Shown one piece after another: positions 62,096 through 64,000 of a stretch of DNA of 64,000 bases (positions are counted from its first letter, which is position 1; each line of letters opens with the position of its first letter). The notes beneath the pieces were generated by a model. It did not search any database. It was not told the origin of the DNA and worked only from the letters and a program-made list of their open reading frames with translations. Both the position numbers and the translations under genes were made by a program. The DNA comes from Natrinema salinisoli (GTDB lineage Archaea > Halobacteriota > Halobacteria > Halobacteriales > Natrialbaceae), in the NCBI RefSeq assembly GCF_020405205.1, contig NZ_CP084469.1, positions 3,224,001-3,288,000 of the forward strand, given 5' to 3'.

Positions 62096-62317
62096 ATGGT
62101 TGATATTGAGTGTGAGAAATGCGGTTACGAGTGGGATTATACAGGCGAGCTCATGACAACAACGTGTCCCCGGTGCAATCTGAAAACTCCCACACCACTC
62201 GATGAAGAAGTCGAATCAAACGCGGATGAATCAATTCGCGAAAGAGAAGTGAGAGCGCAAGAACGGACAGCTGATGCCCTGGAACGGATTGCGAGTGTGC
62301 TGGAGCGAGTCGAGTAA
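62096..62317 (+). CDS. Zinc-ribbon protein
   Basis: A 73-residue protein. CEKCGYEWDYTGELMTTTC then PRC makes a zinc ribbon with the aromatic WDY core; the tail is a Glu/Arg-rich helix (RAQERTADALERIASVLERVE), likely a coiled coil. It is the intact relative of the remnant after the integrase. Confidence 0.8.
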   Translation: MVDIECEKCGYEWDYTGELMTTTCPRCNLKTPTPLDEEVESNADESIREREVRAQERTADALERIASVLERVE

Positions 62318-62351
62318 ATTCTCTACATTGATGGTTTAAGTAGCCTATCTA

Positions 62352-63350
62352 TCAACGATACATTTGTCGCTCGTAGGCAGGCGGAATTACTGGAATTCCT
62401 TCTCGTAAGTACTCTTCACTAATCAAGTCGATAGGTACGCGATTGGCTTCCCTACGAACTACCTCAAGTGTGGGTTGATCGTCATCCGGAAGATCCGATG
62501 GCGATAAATCGAGCCCCTCTAATTGGATCTCATGTTCCTCGTTCTTTCTGTCCTCATACACGAGCATGATTCCAACTCGAAATCGGGATACGTCACTATT
62601 GTTGACCAACTGTGATATACAATACGAGAAAGGGAACGTAGCATCAGGAAGACTGGCTGGATGGCTCAATCCAGCAACAGTCTCATATTCGACTTCAAGT
62701 TTTTCTCCCCGGAGGGTTCCGCCGGGTTTCGCGGTCCAAGTCTCATCTCGTCCAACCCGTGATAAAGGCACGTCTCTCCCGAAAACGATTCTCCCCGGCC
62801 CCTGGATATCGGTTACAAACCTCAAACGAAGATTAGTAGCGATTGCTGTGCTTGGGTTAGAGAGCGTGAGATTGACAACGTCACCTGGGAAAGGGTGGTC
62901 ATCAGGCATTAGAAACGGCGTGTTTGACGGAGGATTGTCTCCGGTCGTGAATTTTAGCACTTCAACGACTGGTTCGAATTCAGCGCCCATAATCCCCACC
63001 TGAGTTTGCTGCAATGATTGGATGTCATTTTGTAGGCTGATTTGGTCGTTCTCTAACTTGGCCTGGAGATGTTCAGATCGCGCGATAGAGAGATAAACCC
63101 ACAAGAGACCAAGCGTGAGGAGGATATTTGTTAGGCCGCTAAACAAGCTGACACGAGAACTCTGAAGGGTAGTCAAATCTCCAGAGACCACCCAAGCAGC
63201 AAAAATCAAAGGAATCAGCACGACGACCCCTACTACTCCCCGTATGATCATTCCTCCTTCAATAATGTACTCAATAGGTCGATCCAGACCAGACATTAAA
63301 TCATACAACACTCCCACCTTATCCCAAAGCCATGAAAGTCGCTCTCCCAT
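62352..63350 (-). CDS. Membrane protein of the element with C-terminal soluble domain
   Basis: A 332-residue protein. Two hydrophobic segments (GVVGVVVLIPLIFAAWVVSG at ~38-57 and FSGLTNILLTLGLLWVYLSIA at ~70-90), a coiled-coil stretch (EHLQAKLENDQISLQNDIQSLQQTQ), then about 215 residues of beta-rich soluble domain (VVNLTLSNPSTAIATNLRLRFV and DVSRFRVGIMLVYEDR). Convergent with the zinc ribbon. Low GC like 56994-57968. Function unknown. Confidence 0.7.
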   Translation of the reverse strand: MGERLSWLWDKVGVLYDLMSGLDRPIEYIIEGGMIIRGVVGVVVLIPLIFAAWVVSGDLTTLQSSRVSLFSGLTNILLTLGLLWVYLSIARSEHLQAKLENDQISLQNDIQSLQQTQVGIMGAEFEPVVEVLKFTTGDNPPSNTPFLMPDDHPFPGDVVNLTLSNPSTAIATNLRLRFVTDIQGPGRIVFGRDVPLSRVGRDETWTAKPGGTLRGEKLEVEYETVAGLSHPASLPDATFPFSYCISQLVNNSDVSRFRVGIMLVYEDRKNEEHEIQLEGLDLSPSDLPDDDQPTLEVVRREANRVPIDLISEEYLREGIPVIPPAYERQMYR

Positions 63351-63656
63351 GCAGCCTACAACTCAGTAAATTGCCTTGAAACTACTTCAGCGATGGATCT
63401 CTAAGGGTTTGTAGATTCCAATATGAAGGGTCAACACAGAAACTCCTTTTCGGACCTGTGGTGCTATACACGATCCTAGAGAGTTAAGAGCGGTATCTGC
63501 TTTGTCGATAACTACAACCCTATGACGGCAGTGGGGGCCGTTCATCTCTCGAACGAATGGAGAGTAAATCGGTCGACGTCGAGAACGGCAGTATGGTGAA
63601 TTCGTCGGAAAGAGGCGGAACCGTAGCCGATCTCCGTCGAGAGTCTGCGGTCATAA
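63351..63656. other. Right end of the element
   Basis: Upstream region of the 62352-63350 gene. ACAACCC (63514-63520) repeats the integrase-proximal half-site. From the ATG at 63557 an open frame runs without stop into attR and continues in the TFB frame. Confidence 0.6.
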
Positions 63657-63691
63657 GACGGACCGGCGCACCCCTGACCCGCTCGAGACAC
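63657..63691 (+). repeat. attR: right copy of the 35-bp direct repeat
   Basis: Same 35 bases as 55721-55755 and the same phase relative to the tfb frame, so one copy can replace the other after excision. Confidence 0.95.
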
Positions 63692-64000
63692 GACCGGGGG
63701 CTATCGACGGAGATCGGGTACGGTTCCGACTCCGGGTACAGCGCTCGGCTCACCGGCCGAAAGCGCCGACAGATCGCCCGACTCCGCCGGGAACACAACC
63801 GCGCCCGAATCTCCTCGAAAGCCGACCGGAATCAGGTCTACGGGTTCACCGAGATCAAACGGGTTACCGCCCTGCTCTCACTGTCCGACTCCGTTCGAGA
63901 GCAGGCCTGCGCACTCTTTGAATCCGCCCAATCTGAAGGGCTCTTTCAGGGTCGATCGCTCGAGGGGTTCGCAGCCGCCGCGATCTATGCGACCTGTCGG
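63657..64000 (+). pseudogene. tfb: Transcription initiation factor B, core part (split; runs past window end)
   Basis: After the repeat the frame reads DRGLSTEIGYGSDSGYSARLTGRKRRQIARLRREHNRARISSKADRNQVYGFTEIKRVTALLSLSDSVREQACALFESAQSEGLFQGRSLEGFAAAAIYATCR, i.e. the end of the B-linker and the first cyclin-like repeat of TFB (residues 67-169 of the joined protein). The second repeat lies beyond the window. Joined to 55558-55755 it is continuous and in frame. In the integrated state the core can be translated only from an element-borne start such as ATG 63557. Confidence 0.93.

Larger units (their letters stand above)
55721..63691 (+). mobile_element. Integrative element of about 7.9 kb inserted in tfb
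   Basis: Bounded by 35-bp direct repeats, with a tyrosine recombinase beside the left junction reading inward. Contents: integrase, a zinc-ribbon remnant, two larger membrane proteins on the minus strand and one on the plus strand, RHH and wHTH regulators, small zinc-ribbon proteins, and about 1 kb of hairpin-rich DNA. Base composition is visibly lower in GC than the host in several genes (57000-58000, 62350-63350). No capsid, portal, replicase or conjugation gene is visible, so it is a provirus relic, a satellite, or an integrative element with a non-viral life style. Confidence 0.93.

Overview
The window is chromosomal DNA of a haloarchaeon, of the Natrinema/Haloterrigena type judging by style only. 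Evidence is the high GC content, acidic proteins, twin-arginine signal peptides, TATA-like boxes about 27 nt before leaderless start codons, archaeal SRP54, XPD helicase, TFB, and LysW-dependent arginine synthesis. No 16S rRNA is present, so the genus is a guess.

Layout. 1-3149 holds a siroheme sulfite/nitrite reductase (truncated by the window edge) overlapping an FrhB-like F420 oxidoreductase with two 4Fe-4S clusters. 3777-22088 is mostly housekeeping: a MazF-like toxin with a winged-helix partner, an AEC transporter, thiamine genes thiE-thiM, a rubrerythrin-like protein, two divergent rhodaneses, a PAS/GAF histidine kinase, a disulfide reductase, a lone HicB-like protein, SRP54, a CBS-MaoC fusion and the UPF0200/UPF0201 pair. 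A tRNA-Arg(TCT) at 22407 is followed by partial copies of its own 3' end. 22956-41188 carries an LVIVD-repeat protein, VOC and esterase genes, an aminopeptidase, threonine aldolase, a CDF metal transporter, an XPD helicase and a rhodanese-TusA-YeeE thiosulfate module. 41274-42416 is a membrane-anchored HTH regulator.

42538-52038 is a complete arginine cluster: argG, argH, lysW, lysX, argC, argB, argD, argE, argF. It is preceded by a short leaderless ORF whose last third is packed with arginine codons (a candidate leader peptide) and ends in a hairpin plus T-run. 52200-55453 has small proteins, a TrmB-like regulator and threonine synthase.

The most striking region is 55558-64000. A transcription factor B gene (tfb) is split by an integrative element of about 7.9 kb. 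A 35-bp direct repeat (55721-55755 and 63657-63691) flanks the element. Joining the two tfb parts through one copy of the repeat restores an uninterrupted TFB reading frame. The element encodes a tyrosine recombinase directly after the left junction, membrane proteins, a ribbon-helix-helix protein with a zinc knuckle, a winged-helix regulator, several zinc-ribbon proteins and about 1 kb of hairpin-rich non-coding DNA. No replication gene is visible. At the right junction an element-borne ATG is in frame with the TFB core, so integration could swap the zinc ribbon of this TFB for a new N-terminus. This resembles the bacterial elements that interrupt sigma-factor genes and are excised to restore them, here in an archaeal general transcription factor.

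A second theme is sulfur: the sulfite reductase pair, three rhodaneses, TusA and a YeeE/TsuA-type transporter could together take up thiosulfate and assimilate its sulfur. That link is inference from gene content.
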